Shown here: piece after piece, positions 24,480 through 34,522 of the stretch
Layout of the letters: the number at the start of each line of letters is the position of its first letter
Position numbering within the stretch: position 1 is the stretch's first letter
Assembly (NCBI RefSeq): GCF_002005225.1
Contig: NZ_CP019724.1
Location: 682,001 to 746,000, forward strand
DNA: 64,000 nucleotides
Source of the DNA: Streptomyces pactum
GTDB taxonomy: Bacteria > Actinomycetota > Actinomycetes > Streptomycetales > Streptomycetaceae
Direction of reading: 5' to 3'
Position numbers and translations under genes: made by a program
Notes under the pieces: model-generated
Databases searched by the model: none
What the model was told of the DNA's origin: nothing
Seen by the model: the letters and a program-made list of their open reading frames with translations, nothing else

Positions 24480-25109
24480 TCAGTGCCCGCGCCTGATCCA
24501 CTCCTCGAGGTGCGGGGCCTCGGCGCCGACGGTGGTCGCGTCGCCGTGGCCGGTGTGCACCTTCGTCTCGGGTGGGAGGACCAGCAGCCGGTCGCGGATC
24601 GAGTCGATGATGGTCGGGAAGTGGGAGTAGGAGCGTCCGGTGGCGCCGGGTCCGCCCTGGAAGAGGGTGTCGCCGGTGAAGACGGCACCGAGGCCCGGGT
24701 CGTACAGGCAGACCGCGCCGGGCGCGTGTCCGGGCGTGTGCAGGACCGTCAGGTCGGCGCCGGCGGCCTCGATGACCTGGCCGTCGGTCAGCCAGGCGTC
24801 GGGGTCGCGGTCGGGGTGGGTCTGCTGCCACAGCGGCAGGTCGTCGCGGTGCAGCCAGATGACGGCGCCGGTGCGCTCCGCGAGGGCCGGCGCGGCGTTG
24901 ACGTGGTCGTTGTGGGCGTGGGTGCACACGATGGCGGTTAGCCGGCGGTCCCCGACGGCCTCGGCGATCGCGTCGGCGTCGTGGGCGGCGTCGATGACGA
25001 TCACCTCGTGGTCGTCGCCGACGAGCCAGACGTTGTTGTCGACGTCCCAGGTGCCGCCGTCGAGGCTGAACTGTCCGGAGGTGACGAGGCGTTCGATGCG
25101 GGCGGTCAT
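24480..25109 (-). CDS. MBL-fold hydrolase (candidate S-formylmycothiol hydrolase)
   Basis: 209-residue metallo-beta-lactamase-fold enzyme with the metal motif THAHNDHV (about residues 63-70), a second-ligand His in HTPGHAPG and Asp in FTGDTLF: a complete glyoxalase II-type dimetal site. Its ATG overlaps the stop of the mycothiol-dependent dehydrogenase by one base (TGATG), so the two are coupled. The pairing suggests it hydrolyses the thioester S-formylmycothiol to formate and mycothiol, the second step of formaldehyde oxidation. The substrate is inferred from context only. A GTG at 25112 is an alternative start. Confidence 0.85.
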   Translation of the reverse strand: MTARIERLVTSGQFSLDGGTWDVDNNVWLVGDDHEVIVIDAAHDADAIAEAVGDRRLTAIVCTHAHNDHVNAAPALAERTGAVIWLHRDDLPLWQQTHPDRDPDAWLTDGQVIEAAGADLTVLHTPGHAPGAVCLYDPGLGAVFTGDTLFQGGPGATGRSYSHFPTIIDSIRDRLLVLPPETKVHTGHGDATTVGAEAPHLEEWIRRGH

Positions 25110-26197
25110 CACAGCACCACCACCGAACGCAGCACGTCACCGGCGTGCATCCGCTCGAAGGCCTTCTCGACCTCGTCGAGCCGGATGGTCTCGGTGACGA
25201 ACTTGTCCAGGTCCAGGCGTCCCTGGAGGTGGAGGTCGATGAGCATCGGGAAGTCCCGGGAGGGGAGGCAGTCGCCGTACCAGGAGGACTTCAGCGAGCC
25301 GCCGCGTCCGAAGACGTCGAGCAGTGGCAGCTCCAGCTTCATCTCGGGTGTCGGTACGCCGACGAGGACGACGGTGCCGGCCAGGTCCCGGGCGTAGAAC
25401 GCCTGCCGGTAGGTCTCCGGGCGGCCGACCGCCTCGATGACGACGTCGGCGCCGAAGCCGCCGGTCAGTTCGCGGATCGCCTCGACGGGGTCGTTCTCGC
25501 GGGAGTTGACGGTGTGGGTGGCGCCCATGGAGCGGGCGGTCTCCAGTTTGCGGTCGTCGATGTCCACGGCGATGACCTTCGCGGCCCCGGCCAGGTGGGA
25601 GCCGGCGATCGCCGCGTCGCCGACGCCGCCGCAGCCGATGACGGCGACGGTGTCGCCGCGGCCGACGTTGCCGGTGTTGATGGCGGCGCCGATGCCGGCC
25701 ATCACGCCGCAGCCCAGGAGGCCGGCCACCTGTGCGGAGACGTCCGGGTCGACCTTGGTGCACTGTCCGGCGGCGACCAGCGTCTTCTCGGCGAAGGCGC
25801 CGATGCCCAGGGCCGGGGAGAGCTCCTGGCCGGTGGAGGCGAGGGTCATCTTCTGCTCGGCGTTGTGGGTGTCGAAGCAGTACCAGGGGCGGCCGCGCAG
25901 ACAGGCCCGGCACTTGCCGCACACCGCGCGCCAGTTGAGGATCACGAAGTCACCGGGGGCGACGTCGGTGACGCCGGCACCGACCGACTCGACCACCCCC
26001 GCCGCCTCGTGGCCGAGCAGGAAGGGGAAGTCGTCGCTGATACCGCCCTGCTTGTAGTGCAGGTCGGTGTGGCACACCCCGCAGGCCTGGATGGTGACCA
26101 CGGCCTCTCCCGGTCCGGGATCGGGCACGACGATCGTCTCGATCCGCACCGGTTCGTCCTTGCCCGGTGCGATCACGCCGCGTACTTCCTGCGCCAT
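25109..26197 (-). CDS. S-(hydroxymethyl)mycothiol dehydrogenase (class III alcohol dehydrogenase type)
   Basis: 362-residue zinc alcohol dehydrogenase. Catalytic zinc ligands are in CGVCHTD and GHEAAGVVE; the structural zinc site is [15 protein letters not shown]; the NAD loop is GCGGVGDAA. The sequence follows the actinomycete mycothiol-dependent formaldehyde dehydrogenase / S-nitrosomycothiol reductase family, which oxidises the formaldehyde-mycothiol adduct with NAD. AAGAAGGG precedes ATG 26197. It forms a tight operon with the MBL hydrolase and is divergent from an ABC exporter with a 132-bp promoter region between. Confidence 0.92.
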   Translation of the reverse strand: MAQEVRGVIAPGKDEPVRIETIVVPDPGPGEAVVTIQACGVCHTDLHYKQGGISDDFPFLLGHEAAGVVESVGAGVTDVAPGDFVILNWRAVCGKCRACLRGRPWYCFDTHNAEQKMTLASTGQELSPALGIGAFAEKTLVAAGQCTKVDPDVSAQVAGLLGCGVMAGIGAAINTGNVGRGDTVAVIGCGGVGDAAIAGSHLAGAAKVIAVDIDDRKLETARSMGATHTVNSRENDPVEAIRELTGGFGADVVIEAVGRPETYRQAFYARDLAGTVVLVGVPTPEMKLELPLLDVFGRGGSLKSSWYGDCLPSRDFPMLIDLHLQGRLDLDKFVTETIRLDEVEKAFERMHAGDVLRSVVVL

Positions 26198-26329
26198 GGT
26201 CTGAAACCCTTCTTCGGCCACTCGATGAATCCGTCCGAGCCTACGCGCAACTGATCGGTACGGGCCGATGACAGGGCGACATAACCTGAGTCCTCCGCCC
26301 GCCCGTCCGTCCGTCCACGAAGGAGCACC

Positions 26330-28087
<1,758 letters not shown>

Positions 28088-28102
28088 GCCGCGCCGGGGT
28101 GG

Positions 28103-28266
28103 GTGAGGGCGTGCGTGAGGGCGTGCGTGAGGGCGTGCGTGAGGGCGTGCGTGAGGGCGTGCGTGAGGGCGTGCGTGAGGGCGTGCGTGAGGGCGTGCGT
28201 GAGGGCGTGCGTGAGGGCGTGCGTGAGGGCGTGCGTGAGGGCGTGCGTGAGGGCGTGCGTGAGGGC
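28103..28266. repeat. 12-bp tandem minisatellite, 13.7 copies
   Basis: The unit GTGAGGGCGTGC is repeated 13 times without visible variation from 28103 to 28258, plus 8 bases of a 14th unit that merge into the left arm of the terminator. It starts 15 bp after the ABC exporter stop codon. The array stays open in several frames only because 12 is a multiple of 3. Perfect identity implies recent expansion by slippage. Confidence 0.95.
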
Positions 28267-28288
28267 CGCCCGCGGTCGGGCGGCCCTC
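28261..28288. terminator. Bidirectional terminator hairpin
   Basis: Perfect 12-bp arms GAGGGCCGCCCG / CGGGCGGCCCTC with a 4-base loop between the convergent ABC exporter and small secreted protein genes. The left arm grows out of the last minisatellite unit. Confidence 0.85.
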
Positions 28289-28309
28289 GACGGCGGGCCG
28301 GTCCGGCTG

Positions 28310-28594
28310 TCAGCCCAGGGCGGGGACGGCGCCGAACAGCGGCGAGACCAGGCCGGTGACCTGCTGGAGCTGATTGAGGTCGTGCGGCCGGTTCAACCGC
28401 TGGGAGGGGCTCGGCATCAGGGCCGGGTCCTCGGCGGGCACGTCACCGACCGCGAGCGAGTCCAGCGTCCGCGTCGCGCTGAGCTTGTCCATGCCCAGCG
28501 CCCCTCCCTCGGCCGCGCTCGCCATCGGCGCGGCGAGGCCGGTGACGCCGGCGGCGAGAGCGACGGCGACGACGATACGTCGTGTTGAGATCAT
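28310..28594 (-). CDS. Small secreted protein (94 aa)
   Basis: 94-residue protein with a Sec signal (RRIVVAVALAAGVTGLAAPM, then ASA, cleavage about residue 27). The mature 67 residues lack Cys and contain LNQLQQVTGLVSPLFGAVPA at the C-terminus, an amphipathic Gly/Val/Pro ending. It is reminiscent of small secreted Streptomyces surface peptides but is not a chaplin or rodlin by sequence. Single gene, convergent with the ABC exporter. Function unknown. Confidence 0.7.
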   Translation of the reverse strand: MISTRRIVVAVALAAGVTGLAAPMASAAEGGALGMDKLSATRTLDSLAVGDVPAEDPALMPSPSQRLNRPHDLNQLQQVTGLVSPLFGAVPALG

Positions 28595-28769
28595 GCTCGG
28601 AGCAACGCGCGCGGGCCGGGCGCGGACACGGGCGTGGAGTGCCGCTCACTCGCGCGGACCAGTGGCCCGGCCGGGATTGCCGTGGGCGTCCGAGCGGAGG
28701 AGGCTTGAAGGAGAGGGCCACGACGGCCCGTCCCCCTTCCTCGGGCCGCGGCCTTCGAAGGAGGTCGTC

Positions 28770-29135
28770 ATGGGCACCACGGCACGCCCCGGCTTCGACA
28801 CCGAAGCACTGCGCCGGGGCATCGAAGGCGAGACGGCGGCACCCCTCGTCTCGCTCTACGCGCAAGACGCGGAGGTCCGCATCGTCGACCGGTACGACCA
28901 GCCCAGCCGTCCCAAGGTCCTGCACGGCCGGCAGGAGATCGCCGAGATGCTCGACGACGTGTACAGCCGCGACATGACGCACCGGCTCGAGCACTGCGTC
29001 GTCCAGGGCGACCACGTCGCGTTCACCGAGGAGTGCACGTATCCGGACGGTGTGCGGGTCCTCGCCGAGTCGATGCTGTCGCTGCGGGACGGCAGGATCG
29101 TCGAGCAGACCACGATCCAGGCCTGGGACGAGTAG
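28770..29135 (+). CDS. SnoaL/NTF2-like protein
   Basis: 121-residue single-domain alpha+beta barrel protein of the SnoaL-like/nuclear transport factor 2 group. The pattern is an N-terminal helix (TEALRRGIEGETAAPLVSLY), then the pocket strand DAEVRIVDRY and the C-terminal strand DGRIVEQTTIQAW. Members are small isomerases, hydrolases or ligand binders, so the role is open. A strong GAAGGAGG site precedes ATG 28770; longer upstream frames lack one. Confidence 0.82.
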   Translation: MGTTARPGFDTEALRRGIEGETAAPLVSLYAQDAEVRIVDRYDQPSRPKVLHGRQEIAEMLDDVYSRDMTHRLEHCVVQGDHVAFTEECTYPDGVRVLAESMLSLRDGRIVEQTTIQAWDE

Positions 29136-29163
29136 CGCGGCCCGGTCTCCCCGGGGCCGCTAC
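29132..29163. terminator. Hairpin between convergent genes
   Basis: GTAGC...GGCC / GGCC...GCTAC arms with a 2-base bulge and C/G-rich centre, beginning at the stop codon of the SnoaL-like gene. Confidence 0.5.
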
Positions 29164-29175
29164 GCGGGGGACAGG

Positions 29176-30060
29176 TCAGCGCGTCCAGGCGCTGTACTCC
29201 ATGACGTCGCCCGCCCTGACGCCGTACTCGGGCCGGTCCTCGGTGAACGTCGTCTGCAGGCCGAGGACCGCGCCGGTGGCCGAGTTCGTGATCAGCATGC
29301 GGCGCACGCCGGGCTCCTCGTACACGTACGCCTGGCCGCGCCGGCCGAGGCGGTCCGTGACCTGTCCCGCGGGCCGCAGTCCGCAGGCGTCCGCGAGGAG
29401 GCGGGCGAGCGCGGCCGACTCCCGGGCGCCCAGGGTCCAGTGGTCGAGCAGCCCCTTGGTCGCGTCGAGCTGGGGCGTGTCCGGTGAGCCGGTGCGCCGG
29501 TGCGCCGGGCCTCCTCCAGGTAGGCGCGCAGTCGTCCGGTGTCGTGCGGCGGGCGGGACTCGGGCGGGGCGTCGCTCCAGCTCGGCGGGTTGGTCTGCCG
29601 GCTGATGACGTGGCCGTCCTCGACCGGGCGCGGGGTGCCGTCCTCGTCCTCGCCGAGGACCGGGCGGCCCGGGTGCCGCGGGTCGGTGGCCACGACCAGC
29701 TCGGTGTGGCGGCCGTCGGCCGTCCAGCGCACGACGCGCTCCTCGGGGAGGGTGATCGGCGGCTCGTCGTCGGACATGCCGAGGCTCCAGGACCGCACGT
29801 GCGTGCCCTTGCGCAGTCCGGGCCCGCCGTCCGCCGCCGCCTGTCCGGCACGGTGGGCGAGCCGGTCCAGTGGGACGGGGGCGGAGTCGGTCCGTACGAC
29901 CAGGGGACGGGGTGCGGCGATGGCCGGGGTGGTGGTCGGGCCGCCGGGCAGCGTCGCCAGCGCGGTCACGGCGACGCCGGCGGTGGCGGCGAGGCCCCAG
30001 GCCGGGCGGCACGCCAGGCCGGGCGGCGGCCTCGGCGTCGGGCCGGGCGGTGGTTCGCGC
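29176..30060 (-). pseudogene. CU044_5270-family membrane-associated protein, frameshifted by an 8-bp duplication
   Basis: The protein appears in two frames. The 5' part carries one membrane helix (GLAATAGVAVTALATLPGG) and the external segment THVRSWSLGMSDDEPPITLP. The 3' part continues with SPDTPQLDATKGLLDHWTLG to YGVRAGDVMEYSAWTR. The break is an exact tandem copy of CCGGTGCG at 29489-29496 and 29497-29504; removing one copy restores a continuous frame (RRTGSPDTPQL). The N-terminal start is unclear and may also be damaged. Family members usually sit beside an ECF sigma factor gene, absent here. Recent inactivation or a slippage switch are both possible. Confidence 0.72.
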
Positions 30061-30175
30061 AGCAGTTTGGGCCCACCACACCCGGGCGCTGCGGCGCCAA
30101 CTGCTGCTCGGTCTGCTGCTCGGGTGGTGCGCCGTGCTGGGCTGCGCGGGCGTGCTCGCCCTGGCACGTGCGTAG

Positions 30176-30844
30176 TCAGCTCACCGGGGCGGCGGGGCTC
30201 CATCCCGGCGGGCGGAGGACGGCCAGGAGCTGGCGGACCAGTTCGTCGACGACCTCGTCCAGGGTCGCGTCCACCCAGCCCGCGCTGTAGTCGTGGAGCA
30301 GGCCGTTGACGCCGCCGATGAACGCCGTGGCGGCGAGCCGGTAGTCGCGGGGCGCCGCCTCCCCGCGTGCGGCGGCCGATTCGGCCTCGGCACGTATGAG
30401 GTCGACCCAGCGGGCGCGGCGGGCCAGCCGCTGTTCCTCCAGGCGCGGGCTGACGCCGATGATCTCGACGAAGGTGATGCGGACGCGGCGTGGATCGGAG
30501 GTGACGTCGGCGGCGTAGGCACGGAAGATCGCGGCGGCGCGTTCGGGAAGCGGCAGCTCCCGCGCGTCGGCCGCCGCGGCGAGCACGGCTTCCTCGGCCC
30601 AGGCGTTGACCTGGAGGTGGAGGGCGGCGAGCACGTCCTCCAGGGTGCGGAACTCCTCGTAGAACTGCCGGGTCGACAGGCCCGCGGCCTCGCTGAGGGC
30701 CGCCACGGTCGTGGCGCGGTAACCGGGTGTGTCGCCGAACAGTCGGAGCGCGGCGTCGAGAAAGCGACCGCGCCGCTCCGCCTGCCGCTGCGCGGCGGAC
30801 TTGCCGCCGTAGCGGCCCGTCGGCGCCCTGAGCCTGCCCGCCAC
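30176..30844 (-). CDS. TetR/AcrR family transcriptional regulator
   Basis: 222-residue regulator. Helix-turn-helix: RRGRFLDAALRLFGDTPGYR, then ALSEAAGLSTRQFYEEFRTL (about residues 22-68). The C-terminal domain is typical of the TetR_C group with long helices. GTG 30844 follows a GGAGGAGG site. The gene is divergent from a secreted beta-propeller gene, with a perfect 6+6 inverted repeat in the 181-bp gap, so it probably controls that gene and itself. Ligand unknown. Confidence 0.86.
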   Translation of the reverse strand: MAGRLRAPTGRYGGKSAAQRQAERRGRFLDAALRLFGDTPGYRATTVAALSEAAGLSTRQFYEEFRTLEDVLAALHLQVNAWAEEAVLAAAADARELPLPERAAAIFRAYAADVTSDPRRVRITFVEIIGVSPRLEEQRLARRARWVDLIRAEAESAAARGEAAPRDYRLAATAFIGGVNGLLHDYSAGWVDATLDEVVDELVRQLLAVLRPPGWSPAAPVS

Positions 30845-30934
30845 CCGTTCCCCCTCCTCCCCCTCCCCCGCCAACTCCTCACCCCACGGCCGATTTTGTC
30901 GTGTACGCGGTCTTGTGGAAAAGGGCACCCCTTC

Positions 30935-30950
30935 CTTACTTTGCAGTAAG
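30935..30950. promoter_or_regulatory. Putative TetR operator (CTTACT-TTGC-AGTAAG)
   Basis: Perfect inverted repeat with a 4-base centre, 91 bp from the TetR start and 76 bp from the beta-propeller start, overlapping a possible -10 region. Confidence 0.6.
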
Positions 30951-31025
30951 TTCACTCTGAAAGCGGCTGTGTTCAGAATTCGCGCTCCACCGCCCCCACC
31001 ACGCCCACTGCCAGAGGAGAGCAGC

Positions 31026-32279
31026 ATGCCTGCCTTCGGTACCAGGCACCTTTGCGCCGTAGCCGCCGCCCTCGCCCTCACCGTCACCGCCCCCGCGGCC
31101 ACCGCCGCGGCCGCCCCAGACTCGCCCGCCGGACTGCGCGAGGTGATGTTCGTCGGCAACAACTGGGACGGCACCGCCGACGTCATCCGGTCCACCGGCG
31201 ACTTCGCGAGAATCGGCCGGATCGACGTCATCCCGGACAGGGAGGAGCGGATGGCCGAGATCAACGCCGATCCGATCAAGTGGATCTACTTCCAGGCCAT
31301 CCGCAACAGCGTCGGCGAGGGACACGACCAGTTCGTCGACGACATGTACTCGACGCCGGACGGCGGGTCGGTGGTCGTCTCCCGGCCGAGCTTCGCCGAC
31401 GTCGTGTCCATCGACCTCGCCACCGGTGACGTCAACTGGCGCTTCCCCGTCTCTGGTTACCGCTCCGACCACATGGCCGTCTCCCCCGACGGCACCCGGG
31501 TCGCGGTGTCGGCCTCGACCTCCAACAAGGTGCACGTCCTGGACATCCGGACGGGCGAGGAACTCGGATCGTTCGGCACCGGCGACAAGCCGCACGAGAA
31601 CATCTTCACCCGCGACGGCGAGTACATCTGGAACATGTCCATCGGCGAGGTGAACACCGCGCTCGACGCCCCCTGGCTGGACTGGACGAAGGGCGACCGG
31701 CGCATCACGGTCGTGGACGCGAGGACGTACGAACAGGTCAAGGTGATCGACATGCGCGAGCGCCTCGACGCGATCGGCCTCGGCGACCACTCCGACGCCG
31801 TCCGGCCCGCCGTCTTCTCTCCCGACGAGTCCAAGCTGTACTTCCAGGTGTCGTTCTTCAACGGCTTCTTCGAGTACGACATCGCCACCGACCGGATCAC
31901 CCGTACGAAGACCCTCCCGAAGAACCCGGCCACCAGCGAGGACCGCACCACCTGGGTCAACGACTCGCGGCACCACGGCATCTCCATGAGCCCGGACGGC
32001 GCCAAGCTGTGCGTGGCGGGCACGATGGACGACTACGCGACGGTCGTCGACCGCACGACGCTCCAGGAGGGCCCGCTCGTCACCGCCGCCAAGCCGTACT
32101 GGGCCACGGTCAGCGGCGACGGCACCCACTGCGTGGTCTCCGAGAGCGGGTCCGACCAGGTCACCGCCATCGACTTCGCCACCGGCGAGAAGTCGGTGTC
32201 CGTCCCCGTGGGCGACCACCCCCAGCGCGTCCGTCTCGGGCAGGTGGCGGCGGACTGGACGGGACCGTCGGCAGGCTGA
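31026..32279 (+). CDS. Secreted YVTN/YncE-like beta-propeller protein
   Basis: 417-residue exported protein. A Sec signal covers residues 1-30 (AAALALTVTAPAATAAAA). Repeated blade motifs follow: SPDGTRVAVSASTSNKVHVL, SPDESKLYFQVSFFNGFFEY and SPDGAKLCVAGTMDDYATVV, each a S-P-D-G/E turn followed by a V-x-V-x-D strand, as in YncE/YVTN seven-blade propellers. It has two Cys only. AGAGGAG precedes the ATG. Such proteins bind ligands or partners outside the cell; the function here is unknown. Likely regulated by the divergent TetR. Confidence 0.83.
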   Translation: MPAFGTRHLCAVAAALALTVTAPAATAAAAPDSPAGLREVMFVGNNWDGTADVIRSTGDFARIGRIDVIPDREERMAEINADPIKWIYFQAIRNSVGEGHDQFVDDMYSTPDGGSVVVSRPSFADVVSIDLATGDVNWRFPVSGYRSDHMAVSPDGTRVAVSASTSNKVHVLDIRTGEELGSFGTGDKPHENIFTRDGEYIWNMSIGEVNTALDAPWLDWTKGDRRITVVDARTYEQVKVIDMRERLDAIGLGDHSDAVRPAVFSPDESKLYFQVSFFNGFFEYDIATDRITRTKTLPKNPATSEDRTTWVNDSRHHGISMSPDGAKLCVAGTMDDYATVVDRTTLQEGPLVTAAKPYWATVSGDGTHCVVSESGSDQVTAIDFATGEKSVSVPVGDHPQRVRLGQVAADWTGPSAG

Positions 32280-32549
32280 GGCGCCGGGCGGCCCACCGGA
32301 CATCTCGTCCGGTTCGCGTGTGTGAGTCCGCCCGGGAGGGGTAGTCGCCCGGCAACGGATGAGGCATGCATGTCCTCGGCACTACTCCCCTCGGAAGGAG
32401 GTCCGTGACAGCGCATTCCAGAAGCGCCCGGGCCGCTTCCTCCGACACGGAGCGTCCCGGGCAGTACCGGGCAGCGTCCTCTCGGGCGCTGCCCGTCTCC
32501 TCTCCTCGCCCCTCCGGCCGCCCCTCCCGGCCCTCGCCGGAGTGGTCGC

Positions 32550-33050
32550 CTACCGTCGCGGCAGCCGGTGCAGCCGGACGTCCGCGAGCCGGCCGTCGGC
32601 GACCGCGGCCGTCATGTAGGTGCAGTACGGCTGACGCCGCCGGTCGGTCGGTGACCCGGGGTTGAGCAGGCGCAGGCCGGTGTCGGCGGTGGTGTCCCAC
32701 GGGATGTGGCTGTGCCCGAAGACCAGCACGTCGAGATCGGGGTAGCGGGCGGCGCAGCGTCTCTCGCGCCCCTGGGCGGCACCCGTCTCGTGGACGACCC
32801 CGAAGCGCAGGCCGCCGAGGTCGGCGTACGCCACCTCGGGCAGCCGGGCGCGCAGGCCGGGTCCGTCGTTGTTGCCGTACACGCCGACCAGTCTGCGACT
32901 GCGGCTCTCCAGCAGGTCCAGGGTGGCCGTGTCGACCCAGTCGCCCGCGTGCAGGACGACGTCGGCCCGGGGGATCTCGGCCAGGAGCGGCGCGGGCAGT
33001 TCCCTGGCCCGCTTCGGCAGGTGGGTGTCGGACATCAGCAGCAGGCGCAC
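32550..33050 (-). CDS. YfcE/MJ0936-type metallophosphoesterase
   Basis: 166-residue single-domain calcineurin-like phosphoesterase with all metal motifs: MSDTHLP (residues 6-12), HAGDWVD, GNNDGP, a VVHETG segment in place of the common GHG(H) motif, and FGHSHIP. Full length for this family. Relatives cleave phosphodiesters such as cyclic nucleotides or bis-p-nitrophenyl phosphate in vitro. Natural substrate unknown. Stands 9 bases downstream of the dTDP-glucose dehydratase gene and could share its transcript. Confidence 0.88.
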   Translation of the reverse strand: MRLLLMSDTHLPKRARELPAPLLAEIPRADVVLHAGDWVDTATLDLLESRSRRLVGVYGNNDGPGLRARLPEVAYADLGGLRFGVVHETGAAQGRERRCAARYPDLDVLVFGHSHIPWDTTADTGLRLLNPGSPTDRRRQPYCTYMTAAVADGRLADVRLHRLPRR

Positions 33051-33059
33051 GGGTCCAGG

Positions 33060-34085
33060 CTAATGGGAGGGGTTGATGTGGCGTGTGTGCCGACCGGCAC
33101 CCGCCGACGGCACCTGTGCGGCGGTGCGCCGGCGGAGCGGCTCCCACCAGGACCGGTTGTCGCGGTACCAGGCGACGGTCTCGGCCAGCCCGGCCGTGAA
33201 GTCGTGGCGGGGGCGGTAGCCCAGTTCGTCGCGGGCCTTGCTCCAGTCGACGCAGTAGCGCAGGTCATGACCCTTGCGGTCCTCGACGTGCACGACCCGG
33301 TCCCAGCCGGCACCGCAGGCGCCGAGGAGCAGGCCGGTGAGGTCCCGGTTGCTCAGCTCGGTGCCGCCGCCGAGGTTGTACACCTCGCCGGCCCGGCCCC
33401 GGGTGCGCACGAGGTCGACGCCCCGGCAGTGGTCGTCGACGTGCAGCCAGTCGCGGATGTTGCGCCCGTCCCCGTAGAGCGGGACCCGCCGGCCGTCGAG
33501 GAGGTGCGTGACGAACAGCGGCACGAGCTTCTCGGGGAACTGGTGCGGACCGTAGTTGTTGGAGCACCGGGTCACCCGTACGTCCATGCCGTGGGTGCGG
33601 TGGTACGAGAGGGCCAGCAGGTCGCCCGACGCCTTCGAGGCGGAGTACGGGGAGCTGGGCCGCAGCGGGTGCTCCTCGGTGGCCGAACCGGAGTCGACGG
33701 AGCCGTAGACCTCGTCGGTGGAGACGTGCACGAAGGGGCCCACGCCGTGGCGCAGGGCCGCGTCCAGCAGGGTCTGGGTGCCGACGACATTGGTGAGGAC
33801 GAACTCGGCGGCCTCGTGGATCGAGCGGTCCACGTGGGACTCGGCGGCGAAGTGCACCACCTGGTCGGCCTCGGCCATCAGCTTGTCGACGAGCGCGGCG
33901 TCGCGGATGTCGCCGTGCACGAAGTCCAGGCGGGGGTGGCCGAGCTCGAGGTTGTCGAGGGTGCCGGCGTAGGTGAGTCCGTCCAGCACCGTGATCCTCG
34001 GGGGCTCGGGCGCTTCGGAGGCGAGGAGCGTCCGGACGTACCGGGAGCCGATGAATCCGGCGGCGCCGGTGACCAGGAGGTTCAT
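33060..34085 (-). CDS. rfbB: dTDP-glucose 4,6-dehydratase (orphan)
   Basis: 341-residue extended SDR that converts dTDP-glucose to dTDP-4-keto-6-deoxyglucose. NAD loop GAAGFIGSRYVR (residues 7-18), catalytic STDEVYG (Thr-Asp-Glu triad near residues 122-125) and YSASKA are all intact. Length is normal. The usual partners (thymidylyltransferase, epimerase, reductase, glycosyltransferase) are not in the window, so it probably backs up a deoxysugar pathway located elsewhere. The C-terminus is extended by about 20 basic residues (RHTRHINPSH at the end). Confidence 0.88.
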   Translation of the reverse strand: MNLLVTGAAGFIGSRYVRTLLASEAPEPPRITVLDGLTYAGTLDNLELGHPRLDFVHGDIRDAALVDKLMAEADQVVHFAAESHVDRSIHEAAEFVLTNVVGTQTLLDAALRHGVGPFVHVSTDEVYGSVDSGSATEEHPLRPSSPYSASKASGDLLALSYHRTHGMDVRVTRCSNNYGPHQFPEKLVPLFVTHLLDGRRVPLYGDGRNIRDWLHVDDHCRGVDLVRTRGRAGEVYNLGGGTELSNRDLTGLLLGACGAGWDRVVHVEDRKGHDLRYCVDWSKARDELGYRPRHDFTAGLAETVAWYRDNRSWWEPLRRRTAAQVPSAGAGRHTRHINPSH

Positions 34086-34257
34086 TGACGGTGGTGTGCC
34101 TTGCTGCTCTGTGCTTTGCCGCGGTCGGAAGGGGCCCGGGGTACGGGACGCCTGCGACGTTACCGTCGTACGCTTCGTGGTCCGCGACCGGCCCGGACGC
34201 GCACCGCGCCGGCACATGGCCGGCGCGCTGGGGTCTTCCGTCACCCTCGGGAGGCGG

Positions 34258-34437
34258 TCAGTCCTCGCCCCTGACGATGTTGGACTCCTGGCCCGCCTGC
34301 GGTGCGCGTGCGACGCCGCCGTCCTCGACGGCCGGTATCCAGGTGCGCAGGGCACCTTTGCTCCGCAGGCGGCGGGCTTTCGACCAGCCTGTCTCCAGGC
34401 GACGGACAACGGGTTTCTCACTGGTGTCCGTGGTCAC
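34258..34437 (-). CDS. Small basic hypothetical protein (59 aa)
   Basis: 59-residue frame from a GTG (34437), with AGAAGGAAG about 10 bases upstream, to TGA at 34258-34260. It starts MTTDTSEKPVVRRLETGW; the middle RRLRSKGALRTWIPAVEDGG is basic, and there is no Cys or membrane segment. Codon use is typical of a Streptomyces gene, with mostly G/C third positions. It sits between the CBS-domain and dehydratase genes on the same strand. Function unknown. Confidence 0.6.
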   Translation of the reverse strand: MTTDTSEKPVVRRLETGWSKARRLRSKGALRTWIPAVEDGGVARAPQAGQESNIVRGED

Positions 34438-34522
34438 GAGGCATCATCTTCCTTCTGCGTCCGGTGCCGTTGCCGTGCGGGTCCCCGGCGGTGTCGGCGC
34501 GAAACACCGGGCGCCGATGCCG

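Noticed and set aside
28103..28266. Possible CRISPR array
   Set aside because: Units are 12 bp and contiguous with no spacers, and no cas genes are near.
28099..28359. VREG-repeat ORF over the minisatellite
   Set aside because: Open only because the 12-bp unit contains no stop in that frame; no ribosome site, and it runs into a terminator and the opposite gene.
32395..32665. Perfect AAGGAGGT sequence followed by GTG and an open frame
   Set aside because: Only 2-3 bases separate it from the GTG, no other start lies at a usable distance, and the frame runs antisense into the phosphoesterase gene with Ser/Arg/Pro-rich residues.
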